From assembly GCF_019976975.1 (NCBI RefSeq), contig NZ_AP024630.1, positions 4,712,001 through 4,776,000 on the forward strand: DNA of 64,000 nucleotides, written 5' to 3'. Each line of letters begins with the position of its first letter. Position 1 is the first letter of the stretch. This DNA comes from Arthrobacter sp. NtRootA1 (GTDB lineage: Bacteria; Actinomycetota; Actinomycetes; Actinomycetales; Micrococcaceae). The notes below the pieces were generated by a model. The model was not told where the DNA came from. It ran no database searches and worked only from the letters and a program-made list of their open reading frames with translations. The translations under genes and the position numbers were made by a program. Of this stretch, positions 24,831 through 32,606 are shown piece after piece.

Positions 24831-25625
24831 CTAACGCCAGACGAAACTCCACGTTCCAGCGCCGACTGCTGTCAGTACCGCAGCGGCAGCGATGACGAGA
24901 CCGCCGAGGAGTACCCAGACGTCCAGGAGGGAGTAAGTGGATTCCCGGGCCCACGTTCGCTGCGCGCCGCCGAAACCCCGTGCCTCCATGGTGATGGCCA
25001 GCCGGGAGGCCCGCCGGACCGCCTGGACCAGCAGCCCGAAGCTCTGTCCAAGCGTTGCCTTCAGCCGTTGCAGCGGGCTACCCTGCGAACCCACTCCGCG
25101 GGCACGCCTGGCCATGCCGATGGTCTGCCATTCCTCAGCCATCAAACCCACCAAGCGCATCGCGGCCAGCGAACCGAGGACAAAGCGGTGTGGCAGCCTT
25201 GCCTTCTGTGCCAGCGCATCAGCCAGATCGGTTGGATCTGTACAGGTCATCAGCAGGATCGCGGGCAGTGCGATCGCCAAGCCGCGCAACATGAAACCCA
25301 GCCCCAGCTGAAGGGAACCTTCGCTGATGGACCAGAGTCCGACGTCGAGCAGTACGGCGCCGCTGTCAGCCGCCACGATTGCGGTGCTCCAGCCACCAAT
25401 CGCTGCAGCGATGATGAGCGGCCAGGCCCGCTGCCATAGAAGCCCCAGCGTGAGGCCAGCCAGCGGGAACAGGGCCAGCTCGGCGACGAGGGCCGTTGAA
25501 GCGGATACCCAGTCGATCGACAACGCCAGCACCAGCGAAATAAGGAACACGGACACGAACTTCACCAAGGGGTTGGCACGCGTGAGGAGGGCCTGGTTGC
25601 CGCGCAGGTTCAAGGCGTCCCTCAT
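24831..25625 (-). CDS. ykoC: ECF transporter transmembrane (T) component, YkoC-like
   Basis: 264-residue membrane protein of the CbiQ/EcfT family. MRDALNLRGNQALLTRANPLVKF leads into the first helices, and LGSLAAMRLVGLMAEEWQTI plus ARRARGVGSQGS hold the coupling-helix region (A-R-R-A/S-R-G motif) that contacts the ATPase. It ends the ykoE-ykoD-ykoC operon, overlapping the ATPase gene by 4 bp. With those partners it takes up a thiamine precursor or thiamine. Confidence 0.9.
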   Translation of the reverse strand: MRDALNLRGNQALLTRANPLVKFVSVFLISLVLALSIDWVSASTALVAELALFPLAGLTLGLLWQRAWPLIIAAAIGGWSTAIVAADSGAVLLDVGLWSISEGSLQLGLGFMLRGLAIALPAILLMTCTDPTDLADALAQKARLPHRFVLGSLAAMRLVGLMAEEWQTIGMARRARGVGSQGSPLQRLKATLGQSFGLLVQAVRRASRLAITMEARGFGGAQRTWARESTYSLLDVWVLLGGLVIAAAAVLTAVGAGTWSFVWR

Positions 25626-27220
25626 GCGGCACCGGCTTCCTGGCGGGCTGACTCGCTCTGTGAGTCAGGCACGCGCGGCGTCGCCGGATCCAGCCGGAGC
25701 TCCGTGCCGCCAAGGACCGCACTGAATTCTTCGTCGTGCGTCACGGACACAACGGCCGTTCCGGCGTCGAGCAGTTCGGACAGGAACGATGCCAACTCTG
25801 CCCAGGTGTTGGCGTCCTGGCCGAACGTTGGTTCGTCCAGCACCAGCACTTTAGGATGGGCCGCAAGGACCGTGGCCACTGACAACCGGCGCTTCTCGCC
25901 ACCGGACAAGGTGTAAGGGTTCGCGTCCACCAAATGCGTGAGCCGCAAACGCTCCACCAATTCATCCACGCGTTCTTCACCGTGCCCCAGATGCTTTGGT
26001 CCGAACATCAACTCGTCCAGGACCTTGCCCGTCACAAACTGGTGCTCCGGTTCCTGGAACACGGTGCCAATGCGCGAAATCAGCTGATCCGCCTTCCACT
26101 TGAACGGGTCGATTCCAGCGCCCTCGGAAAGCTCGACGGCGGCACTCACCTTGCCGTCCACAGGCGCCAGAAGTCCGGCCAATGTGAGAGCAAAGGTGGA
26201 CTTGCCTGCACCGTTCGGACCCGTGATGGTAAGTGCCTGGCCAGCCCGCACTTGTGCACTGATACCCGATTGCACGGGAACGGGTGGGATGGTTTTGAAC
26301 CGGCGACGGCGAGGCTTCTCACGGGAAACAGCCAGGTCCTGTGCCACGAGGAGGAACTGGGCGGTGGATTCATGGCCGCCCGTTTCCTGAGTTGTGGTCC
26401 TGCGGGCGCGAGTAGCCGGAACGTACCCGGGCACCCATACTCCCGCTGCCATCAACATGGTGCGGGCCTCTGTGAGCACCTGATCCGGTGGGCCGTCCAG
26501 GAGCACGCCGCCCCCAGCCGAAGGGGGCTGGAGGACCACGATCCTGTCCACCAGGTCCTTCCACACGGACACACGGTGTTCCACGACAACCAAAGTGGCA
26601 CCGGTCTTGTCCAGGCATCGCTCCACGGCGTCCCGAACCTCAAGCACACCCACTGGATCCAGGTTGGCCGTAGGTTCGTCGAGCAGGATCAGCCCGGGCC
26701 GCATCGCCAGGATGCCGGCCAACGCAAGGCGCTGCTTCTGCCCGCCGGAGAGTGCCGCCGTCGGGTGATCCAGCGCCAAACCGCCGCCTGCAGCGGTGCG
26801 CAACCCAACGTCGTCGAGCGCTTCATGGACGCGGGCCCAAATTTCATCCCGGGGAACGGCAAGGTTTTCGGCGCCAAACGCGACGTCGTCACCCACACGG
26901 GAGAGCACTACTTGGGTTTCTGGATCCTGCTGCATCAGACCTGCGCGGCCGCGCTGTTCGCGGGGAGCGACGCCGTCGATCAACAGCGAGCCGGTCTCGT
27001 CGGAATCGTCTTCCTCATCACCCAGCACACCGGCGAGGGCATGGAGAAGTGTCGATTTCCCTGCGCCCGATGGACCCAGCAACAGCACACGCTCGCCGGG
27101 CTCGATCCGGAGGTCGAGGTCCTGGATGGCAGGTGTGGAACGCCCGGCATGCCGCCATCCCCACCCTTGGGCGGTGATGGCGGCGGGCCGCACGTGGTTG
27201 CTGCTTTGCGTGGCAGGCAT
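25622..27220 (-). CDS. ykoD: ECF transporter ATPase with two ABC domains, YkoD-like
   Basis: 532-residue double ATPase. Domain 1: Walker A GPSGAGKST, signature LSGGQKQR, Walker B LILLDEPTANLDP. Domain 2: Walker A GPNGAGKST, signature LSGGEKRRL, Walker B VLVLDEPTFGQD. Both sets are complete. It powers uptake with the S and T components, and its ATG overlaps the ykoE stop (TAATG). The two-domain architecture and gene order E-D-C match the YkoEDC hydroxymethylpyrimidine/thiamine system. Confidence 0.93.
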   Translation of the reverse strand: MPATQSSNHVRPAAITAQGWGWRHAGRSTPAIQDLDLRIEPGERVLLLGPSGAGKSTLLHALAGVLGDEEDDSDETGSLLIDGVAPREQRGRAGLMQQDPETQVVLSRVGDDVAFGAENLAVPRDEIWARVHEALDDVGLRTAAGGGLALDHPTAALSGGQKQRLALAGILAMRPGLILLDEPTANLDPVGVLEVRDAVERCLDKTGATLVVVEHRVSVWKDLVDRIVVLQPPSAGGGVLLDGPPDQVLTEARTMLMAAGVWVPGYVPATRARRTTTQETGGHESTAQFLLVAQDLAVSREKPRRRRFKTIPPVPVQSGISAQVRAGQALTITGPNGAGKSTFALTLAGLLAPVDGKVSAAVELSEGAGIDPFKWKADQLISRIGTVFQEPEHQFVTGKVLDELMFGPKHLGHGEERVDELVERLRLTHLVDANPYTLSGGEKRRLSVATVLAAHPKVLVLDEPTFGQDANTWAELASFLSELLDAGTAVVSVTHDEEFSAVLGGTELRLDPATPRVPDSQSESARQEAGAA

Positions 27221-27840
27221 TAGTTGAAGACGGGCTCCGAAGCAGCCTTGCGCGACGCGAAGGAGCTCAGGACGCCGGTCTTGGCCAGCCCGCGGGTGGC
27301 AACCCAGGACAGCGCGCCGGCGATGATCGCACCGGAGAGCGTGGTGAAGGCGATGTAGGCCAGCTTGTCGATTGCTTCGTAGGCGATGTTCCAGCCCCAA
27401 GGCAGGAAGGAATCGTTGAGACCGCAGAAGAGGCCCGAGCCCGCACCCGCGAGGAGTGCAGCGGAGAGGTCGAACTTCCTGTACCGGAACGCAGCGAAGA
27501 CGAGTTCCGCACCCAGTCCCTGGAGGATGCCGGATATGAGGACGGTGGTGCCGTACTGGGAACCCATGATGAGTTCGCCGGTTGCGGCGACGGCTTCGCA
27601 GAACAGGGCAGCGCCCGGCTTGCGGATGATGAGCATGCCCAGGACGGCCGGGATCATCCAGCCACCGGCGATCAAACCGGTGAGCGGAGGATACGTGGCG
27701 TTCATGGGGATGGATACGATTGCGGCGCCCTGGGACCAGGCCCAAAAGATCACGCCGCCGGCGATGGCAATCAAAGCTGCCACCACGATGTCTACAACAC
27801 GCCAGTTATAACTGGTTTTCTTCACGCTTGCCGTGGTCAT
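27220..27840 (-). CDS. ykoE: ECF transporter substrate-binding (S) component, YkoE-like
   Basis: 206-residue membrane protein with about six helices (VVDIVVAALIAIAGGVIFW to LSGAIIAGALSWVATRGLA). It is the S component that binds the vitamin precursor. The ATG at 27840 has AGGAGG about 8 bp upstream; longer forms run into the riboswitch. A TPP riboswitch in its leader supports thiamine or hydroxymethylpyrimidine as substrate. First gene of ykoEDC. Confidence 0.9.
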   Translation of the reverse strand: MTTASVKKTSYNWRVVDIVVAALIAIAGGVIFWAWSQGAAIVSIPMNATYPPLTGLIAGGWMIPAVLGMLIIRKPGAALFCEAVAATGELIMGSQYGTTVLISGILQGLGAELVFAAFRYRKFDLSAALLAGAGSGLFCGLNDSFLPWGWNIAYEAIDKLAYIAFTTLSGAIIAGALSWVATRGLAKTGVLSSFASRKAASEPVFN

Positions 27841-27931
27841 TTTTCTGCCTCCTGAGGTACAGGAGGGGAAAGTGCTCCCCGGAAACCCCCGGCCAGCCTT
27901 CGCCGCCCGGATCCGGACACTCTGAGAAGCT

Positions 27932-28047
27932 CGACTCCCTTGCGCCGGTACTAACCGGATCAGGTTCGAGGGTCTGCGGCTGTCCGCACTCTCAGCGCCC
28001 TCGCGTCTCCTGCATCTCTGCAAGGTCCGACGGCGGCGCTCCCCTGT
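27932..28047 (-). promoter_or_regulatory. TPP (THI-box) riboswitch
   Basis: On the minus strand the leader reads ACAGGGGAGC, then GCGCTGAGAGTGCGG, GACCCTCGAACCTGATCCGG, TTAGTACCGGCGCAAGGGA. These are the TPP aptamer landmarks: CUGAGA, GAACCUGAUC and GCGnAGGGA in the right order and spacing. It lies about 90 nt before the ykoE start, so thiamine pyrophosphate should repress the transporter. Confidence 0.95.
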
Positions 28048-28050
28048 CGT

Positions 28051-28079
28051 TATTAATCTGCCCTTATGGGCGTGGTTCA
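28051..28079 (-). promoter_or_regulatory. Putative promoter of ykoEDC
   Basis: On the minus strand, TGAACC and TTAATA are separated by 17 bp and stand just before the riboswitch. Match to sigma-70-type boxes is moderate. The remaining gap to the NUDIX gene (28080-28256) shows no gene. Confidence 0.4.
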
Positions 28080-28256
28080 GTTTACACCTGTCGGTGTTCG
28101 TGCGCGCTGGGGTTGGTCACAAAGCGGTTGGCTGGCCTTCCCTGCGTTGTGGCGTCCGCTCCGCGCCCGATTCTCACGACTTAGCTCGCACACCAGGCCC
28201 CGCAACCAGACCTGAGACAATGATCCAGCAGAATCGACGCGGCAAAGGGGCATTTC

Positions 28257-28934
28257 ATGACGGACCTTCCCACTACGGACAACCCGGTTCCCGAGCCGCG
28301 GCTGGCTGCGAGCGTTATCCTGCTCCGCGACACTCCGGGCGGCCTCGAAGCCTTCGTCCAGCACAGGGTTGCCACCATGGACTTCGCCGCCGGCATGGTG
28401 GTCTTTCCGGGAGGCCGGGTTGATGCCGCCGACCAGGATGGATGGGAATATCCGGCTGAGCTGCTGGAACGGCATGCCGCAGACTGGAACCTCAGCTCGA
28501 TCGCCGTCGATCCCGAACAAGCCCCGGCAAAGTCAGGCATGGTTCTCACCGCAGCCCTGCGCGAGGTTTGGGAGGAGGCCGGGCTTCGCCTTAATGCCTC
28601 AGACCTTCGTCCCTGGGCCAACTGGGTCACGCCGACGGACATGCCCAAGCGCTTCGACACGTACTTCTATGTAGCCAAGCCTGCTCCGGAAGCAGCACCC
28701 CAGCACCAAACCACGGAAGCGTGGCAATCACTCTGGATGCCGGTGGATGGGATCCTGGCGGCCGAGGCAGCCGGTCAATTGCAGCTGATGCCACCCACGT
28801 ATTACCTGCTCAAGGAAATTGCCGGTCTCGGAACCGTAGATGCCGTCTGGGAAGCCGAACACGATGTTGTCCCTGTCCTTGCACCACGCGGTTCCATGGC
28901 AGCTTTCCTCAAAGAACGGGAAAACCGTCGCTAG
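28257..28934 (+). CDS. NUDIX hydrolase
   Basis: 225-residue NUDIX-fold hydrolase. VFPGGRVDAADQ starts the NUDIX box and AALREVWEEAGLRL completes it (R-E-x2-E-E-x-G), with about 50 residues inserted between the two halves. This split box is the pattern of the NUDT19/CoA-diphosphatase-like group. ASVILLRDTPGGLEAFVQHR is the typical first strand. Substrate unknown, likely a nucleoside diphosphate derivative. It is followed after 36 bp by a DUF4235 gene. Confidence 0.9.
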   Translation: MTDLPTTDNPVPEPRLAASVILLRDTPGGLEAFVQHRVATMDFAAGMVVFPGGRVDAADQDGWEYPAELLERHAADWNLSSIAVDPEQAPAKSGMVLTAALREVWEEAGLRLNASDLRPWANWVTPTDMPKRFDTYFYVAKPAPEAAPQHQTTEAWQSLWMPVDGILAAEAAGQLQLMPPTYYLLKEIAGLGTVDAVWEAEHDVVPVLAPRGSMAAFLKERENRR

Positions 28935-28970
28935 TCCCACCCCACCGGGATGTGAGGCTAGGCTGGGGGC

Positions 28971-29231
28971 ATGAACCTCTTTTTCAAGCTGCTGGGTGCA
29001 GGAGTAAGCCTTGCAGCCGGATTCGTCGGCACCAAGTTGGTCAACAAGGGCTGGGAAAAGGCCACGGGTAACAAGCCGCCCACAGGCCACGACGATATGG
29101 AAACGAGCCTCCGCTCTGCCTTGTCGTTCGCGCTGATTTCGGCCTTCGTCAGCACGCTCATCCAGGTTTTCGCGAGCCGTGGCACCCAGCGTGCCATCGC
29201 CCGCTTCGCCAAGACGCAAGATATCGTCTAG
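28971..29231 (+). CDS. DUF4235 membrane protein
   Basis: 86-residue protein with the DUF4235 pattern: two hydrophobic segments (FFKLLGAGVSLAAGFVGTKL and SALSFALISAFVSTLIQVFA) separated by a polar loop with KGWEKATG. The family is common in actinobacteria and has no known function. It ends 20 bp before a palindromic element. Confidence 0.85.
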   Translation: MNLFFKLLGAGVSLAAGFVGTKLVNKGWEKATGNKPPTGHDDMETSLRSALSFALISAFVSTLIQVFASRGTQRAIARFAKTQDIV

Positions 29232-29250
29232 GCCGCGCATAGGCATTCCA

Positions 29251-29309
29251 ACGCGGGGTCACTTAGGCTCCCTCACCGCCGTCGGGAGGGCGCGTAAGTG
29301 ACCCCGCGT
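29251..29309. repeat. 59-bp palindromic element, copy 2
   Basis: Perfect 15-bp arms ACGCGGGGTCACTTA/TAAGTGACCCCGCGT (16 bp with the next pair) around a 29-nt core. Core length equals copy 1 but the sequence differs; CCCTC and GAGGG pair inside. It lies between the convergent DUF4235 and mnhG genes. Confidence 0.88.
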
Positions 29310-29323
29310 TGTTCCGGGTTGTT

Positions 29324-29713
29324 CTAAGCGTCCGGGGTGGAACCGTCGCCGGCCGCCCTTTGGACAACCGCTTCAAGCTCATCCTTGGTGAGCAGTTCGC
29401 GGTGCCCATGCTTGGTTCGGTAAGCAGAGCGGCCCACCATGTGTGCGGAGACCGGTGCAGTGAGTAGCTGGAAAATCCAGGCCACCACGAGAACCGGCCA
29501 GACCCACCATGTACGCATTTGCAGGCCCATGGCCGCGAGCATGAGGAAAAGACCCAGGACCTGCGGTTTGGTTGCCGCGTGCATGCGGCTCATGAGATCG
29601 GGGAACCGCAGGAGGCCAATTGCGGCTCCGAGCGACATGAGGGCACCCACCACAAGAAACACTGCCGTCACTACGTCGATCACGGCATCCACACCGGTGG
29701 CTTCAGGAGTCAT
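29324..29713 (-). CDS. mnhG: Mrp/Mnh Na+/H+ antiporter subunit G
   Basis: 129-residue subunit with three predicted helices. GLLRFPDLMSRMHAATKPQV is the MnhG/PhaG signature. Last gene of the mnhACDEFG operon, overlapping subunit F by 11 bp. Part of the membrane complex that exchanges sodium for protons. Confidence 0.93.
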   Translation of the reverse strand: MTPEATGVDAVIDVVTAVFLVVGALMSLGAAIGLLRFPDLMSRMHAATKPQVLGLFLMLAAMGLQMRTWWVWPVLVVAWIFQLLTAPVSAHMVGRSAYRTKHGHRELLTKDELEAVVQRAAGDGSTPDA

Positions 29714-29981
29714 TGCCCTGATCCCTCCGATCTGCTACAAATCGGGCAAAAGTTACGGAGCCTACGAAGCCGATCACCGCGAGCGCCACGAGCAACACCA
29801 GGTTGTTCAGGTGCCGGTTCATCGCCATATCGATCGCAAGCGCTGCGCCGAGAATGGCCAGCAGGACATCCGATGCCAGCACGCGATCCAACAAGGAGGG
29901 GCCTATGGCGATACGGATGATCGCTCCCACCGCCGCCAAGCTGAGGGTGACAGCCGTCACCAGCAGAACGAGTTCTTTCAC
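29703..29981 (-). CDS. mnhF: Mrp/Mnh antiporter subunit F
   Basis: 92-residue subunit with three helices; RIAIGPSLLDRVLASDVLLA is the family block (GP-x-x-xDRVxA). Overlaps subunit E by 4 bp. Required for assembly and activity of the Mrp complex. Confidence 0.93.
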   Translation of the reverse strand: MKELVLLVTAVTLSLAAVGAIIRIAIGPSLLDRVLASDVLLAILGAALAIDMAMNRHLNNLVLLVALAVIGFVGSVTFARFVADRRDQGNDS

Positions 29982-30544
29982 AGAGCTGCTCCTTCCAGGC
30001 CCGGGGTTGGTTCATCCTGGAGCGCGTCGAGTTCCTCGCGCGTTCCCATGATCCGGATCAGCGCGGCCTCGATGTTCTGGACTTCCTGACGGATCTTGGC
30101 GATTCCGGCTTCCTCATAAATATTGAGCGCGTGTAGGTAAAGCGTGGACGTCGAGCGGTCCACTTCCACCACCAACGAGCCCGGGATCAGCGAAATAACG
30201 TGCCCGGTTGCCGTCACTATGAGGTCCGAATGGCTGCGCAACGGAACAGCGACGACGGCGCTACGCACCTTTGGCCCCTTCACTACGGCCAGGTAGAGGA
30301 CCAGGAAGCTCGCTGCCGCCACTTTGCCCAGGAATACCAGGGCGAAGGAAATAGCGCGGAGAACATTGAACCTGCCGCTGAGCTCCACCGGCGGAAGATA
30401 GAAGAACTTGGCCACGAGCACAGCGATGAGCGCACCGAACAGCAGGTTGCCCGGGCTGAAGTCCCGCCACAGGGCGCCCCAGACGATGACCAGCCATACC
30501 AGCAGCGGCAGTTCAGTGCGGAAGGAGATCGGTTTTCGGCTCAT
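29978..30544 (-). CDS. mnhE: Mrp/Mnh antiporter subunit E
   Basis: 188-residue subunit. Two N-terminal helices with DFSPGNLLFGALIA, then a cytoplasmic part with SLIPGSLVVEVD, the MnhE signature around LTPGT/S. The ATG at 30544 overlaps the mnhD stop by 4 bp; longer frames run into mnhD. Confidence 0.92.
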   Translation of the reverse strand: MSRKPISFRTELPLLVWLVIVWGALWRDFSPGNLLFGALIAVLVAKFFYLPPVELSGRFNVLRAISFALVFLGKVAAASFLVLYLAVVKGPKVRSAVVAVPLRSHSDLIVTATGHVISLIPGSLVVEVDRSTSTLYLHALNIYEEAGIAKIRQEVQNIEAALIRIMGTREELDALQDEPTPGLEGAAL

Positions 30545-32109
30545 CTGGCAGCCCCTGACTGACCTACGGACGGTACCTGCGCGGAGTCTCCCAGGACTGA
30601 ATGAATGTAGGCGGTGCGGTCCAACATGATTTCCGCCGAACCGTCGGCCAGGTGGAAGAGTGGGCCCGCAAAGACTGTGAGCGCAACACCGAAAACGACA
30701 AGGCCAGCGGTGGAGCCCACCATTGTCCGGGGAAGTACCCCCACGTTGCCTGGGGTCTGAAGCACCGGGTCCGGGTACTCGGCGTCCTCGGGCTTGCGCC
30801 AAAATGCCCTGTTCCAAACACGGGCAATTGCCAACAAGGTGAGAAGGCTGGTGACCACACCACCCACCACCAAAACGATGGCCAGCGGCGTACCTAGTTG
30901 CACGCCTGCTTGGAGAAGCCCGAGCTTGCCCAGGAAACCCGAGAACGGCGGGATGCCCGCAAGGTTCATTGCCGGGACGAAGAACAACAGGGCAAGGAGT
31001 GGCGAGAGCTTGGCTAGGCCACCCAAGCGGTCAATGGACGACGAACCGCCCCGCCGCTCAATCAAACCAGTGACCAGGAACAAGCTTGTCTGCACGGTGA
31101 TGTGGTGCGCCACGTAGAACACGGCCGCGCCAAGGCCCGTGATGGAGGACATTGCCAGGCCGAACACCATGTAACCGATGTGGCTGACCAGGGTGAAGGA
31201 CAGGAGACGTTTGATGTCGCTCTGCGCCAAGGCACCCAGGATGCCCACCACCATAGTCAGCAGCGCCACCACCATTAAGGGCACGTTGAGGGTGTCGCCG
31301 GGAAAGAGGAGTGTCTCGGTACGGACCATGGCGTAAACACCAACCTTGGTCAGCAAACCGGCAAACACGGCTGTGACAGGAGCCGGAGCGGTTGGATAGG
31401 AGTCGGGAAGCCAGAACGACAGTGGGAATACTGCCGCCTTGATTCCGAAGGCCACCAGCAGCATCACGTGTAGGAGATTCTGGGTTCCTTGATCCAGCTC
31501 GGCCAGCTTGATGGCGAGGTCCGCCATGGTGATGGTCCCTGTAGCTCCGTAAATCATGGCGATTGCGATGAGGAACAGGACCGACGACACCACGGACACC
31601 ACCACGTAAGTGACGCCGGCACGAATGCGGGGCCCCGTCCCACCCAGGGTCATCAGCACGTAGCTTGCCGTCAGCAGGATTTCGAAACCCACGTACAGGT
31701 TGAAAAGGTCACCTGTCAGGAAGGCATTGGAGACGCCCGCCACCAGGATCAGATAGGTGGGGTGGAAGATCGAGACGGGCGCTTCCTGGTCGCCATCAGC
31801 CATGCCTTGACCGGTGGCGTAGATCAGGACCGCGAGGCTTACCACGGTGGAAACCACCAGCATGAGCGAGGAGAACTGGTCCACCACCAACACCACGCCC
31901 CACGGCGGCAGCCAACCACCGAGCGTGACGGATGTGGTGCCTCCCTCCCACACGGACGCCAGGAGCAGGCATTCGAGCAGGAGTGTCGCGCTGAGTATCA
32001 CGATGCTGACTACCCGCTGCGCAGCCGTGTGCCTGATCAGCACGAACGCGAGGGCTGCTCCGAGGATCGGAAGGAGGACAGCCAGTGGCGACAGGTTTGC
32101 GAGATTCAC
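30541..32109 (-). CDS. mnhD: Mrp/Mnh antiporter subunit D
   Basis: 522-residue polytopic subunit related to NuoM/NuoN of complex I, with about 14 helices. FNLYVGFEILLTASYVLM holds the conserved glutamate of helix 5, and AFGIKAAVFPLSFWLPDSYP the conserved lysine region and the loop that follows. It is a proton-pathway subunit of the Mrp complex. Overlaps C and E by 4 bp each. Confidence 0.95.
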   Translation of the reverse strand: MNLANLSPLAVLLPILGAALAFVLIRHTAAQRVVSIVILSATLLLECLLLASVWEGGTTSVTLGGWLPPWGVVLVVDQFSSLMLVVSTVVSLAVLIYATGQGMADGDQEAPVSIFHPTYLILVAGVSNAFLTGDLFNLYVGFEILLTASYVLMTLGGTGPRIRAGVTYVVVSVVSSVLFLIAIAMIYGATGTITMADLAIKLAELDQGTQNLLHVMLLVAFGIKAAVFPLSFWLPDSYPTAPAPVTAVFAGLLTKVGVYAMVRTETLLFPGDTLNVPLMVVALLTMVVGILGALAQSDIKRLLSFTLVSHIGYMVFGLAMSSITGLGAAVFYVAHHITVQTSLFLVTGLIERRGGSSSIDRLGGLAKLSPLLALLFFVPAMNLAGIPPFSGFLGKLGLLQAGVQLGTPLAIVLVVGGVVTSLLTLLAIARVWNRAFWRKPEDAEYPDPVLQTPGNVGVLPRTMVGSTAGLVVFGVALTVFAGPLFHLADGSAEIMLDRTAYIHSVLGDSAQVPSVGQSGAAR

Positions 32110-32606
32110 GCGCTGCCTCCTTCCCGGCTGGATGCCGTTTTGGGTGTTTCCGTCGCCTCTGGGTGCAGCCGTTCCTCGGGGGTGGACGCAGTCACCACGA
32201 ACTCCGATGTTTCCAGCGGGACAATCGCGTCGTCTTCCGCGTCGAAGCTGGGAGTCCGGGCTACGCGGCGGTCTTCGAGGTCATCCTGGATCTCGTCTTG
32301 CCGTGCCAAGGCCCAGGTGCGGTAGATGATGCCAAGCATGAAGGCAGTGACGGCGAATGATATGACGATGGATGTGAGGATCAACGCCTGGGGCAGGGGG
32401 TCGTTGTACTGAGTGGAGGCTGTTTCCTTGTCGAACAGGGGAGCAAGGCCGGCGTACCCTCCCGTACTGAGGATCAGGAGGTTGGTGGCGTTGGCAAGCA
32501 GCATCAAGCCAAGGAGGACGCGCGTCAGACTCCGCTCCAAAATCAGGTAGATGCCGCAGGCATACAGCACACCCATGACTATCAGGAGGGTCAGGTTGAT
32601 GCTCAT
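32106..32606 (-). CDS. mnhC: Mrp/Mnh antiporter subunit C
   Basis: 166-residue NuoK-like subunit with three helices; LLANATNLLILSTGG and DPLPQALILTSIVISFAVTA are the MnhC blocks. A charged tail of about 55 residues past the usual end (DEIQDDLEDRRVARTPSFD) is extra compared with short homologues. Overlaps A and D by 4 bp. Confidence 0.94.
   Translation of the reverse strand: MSINLTLLIVMGVLYACGIYLILERSLTRVLLGLMLLANATNLLILSTGGYAGLAPLFDKETASTQYNDPLPQALILTSIVISFAVTAFMLGIIYRTWALARQDEIQDDLEDRRVARTPSFDAEDDAIVPLETSEFVVTASTPEERLHPEATETPKTASSREGGSA

Noticed and set aside
25934..27223. 429-residue open frame opposite the ykoD ATPase
   Set aside because: Shadow frame; both Walker sets are on the minus strand.
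27841..28023. N-terminal extension of the ykoE protein
   Set aside because: The extended frame runs into the TPP riboswitch; AGGAGG favours the ATG at 27840.
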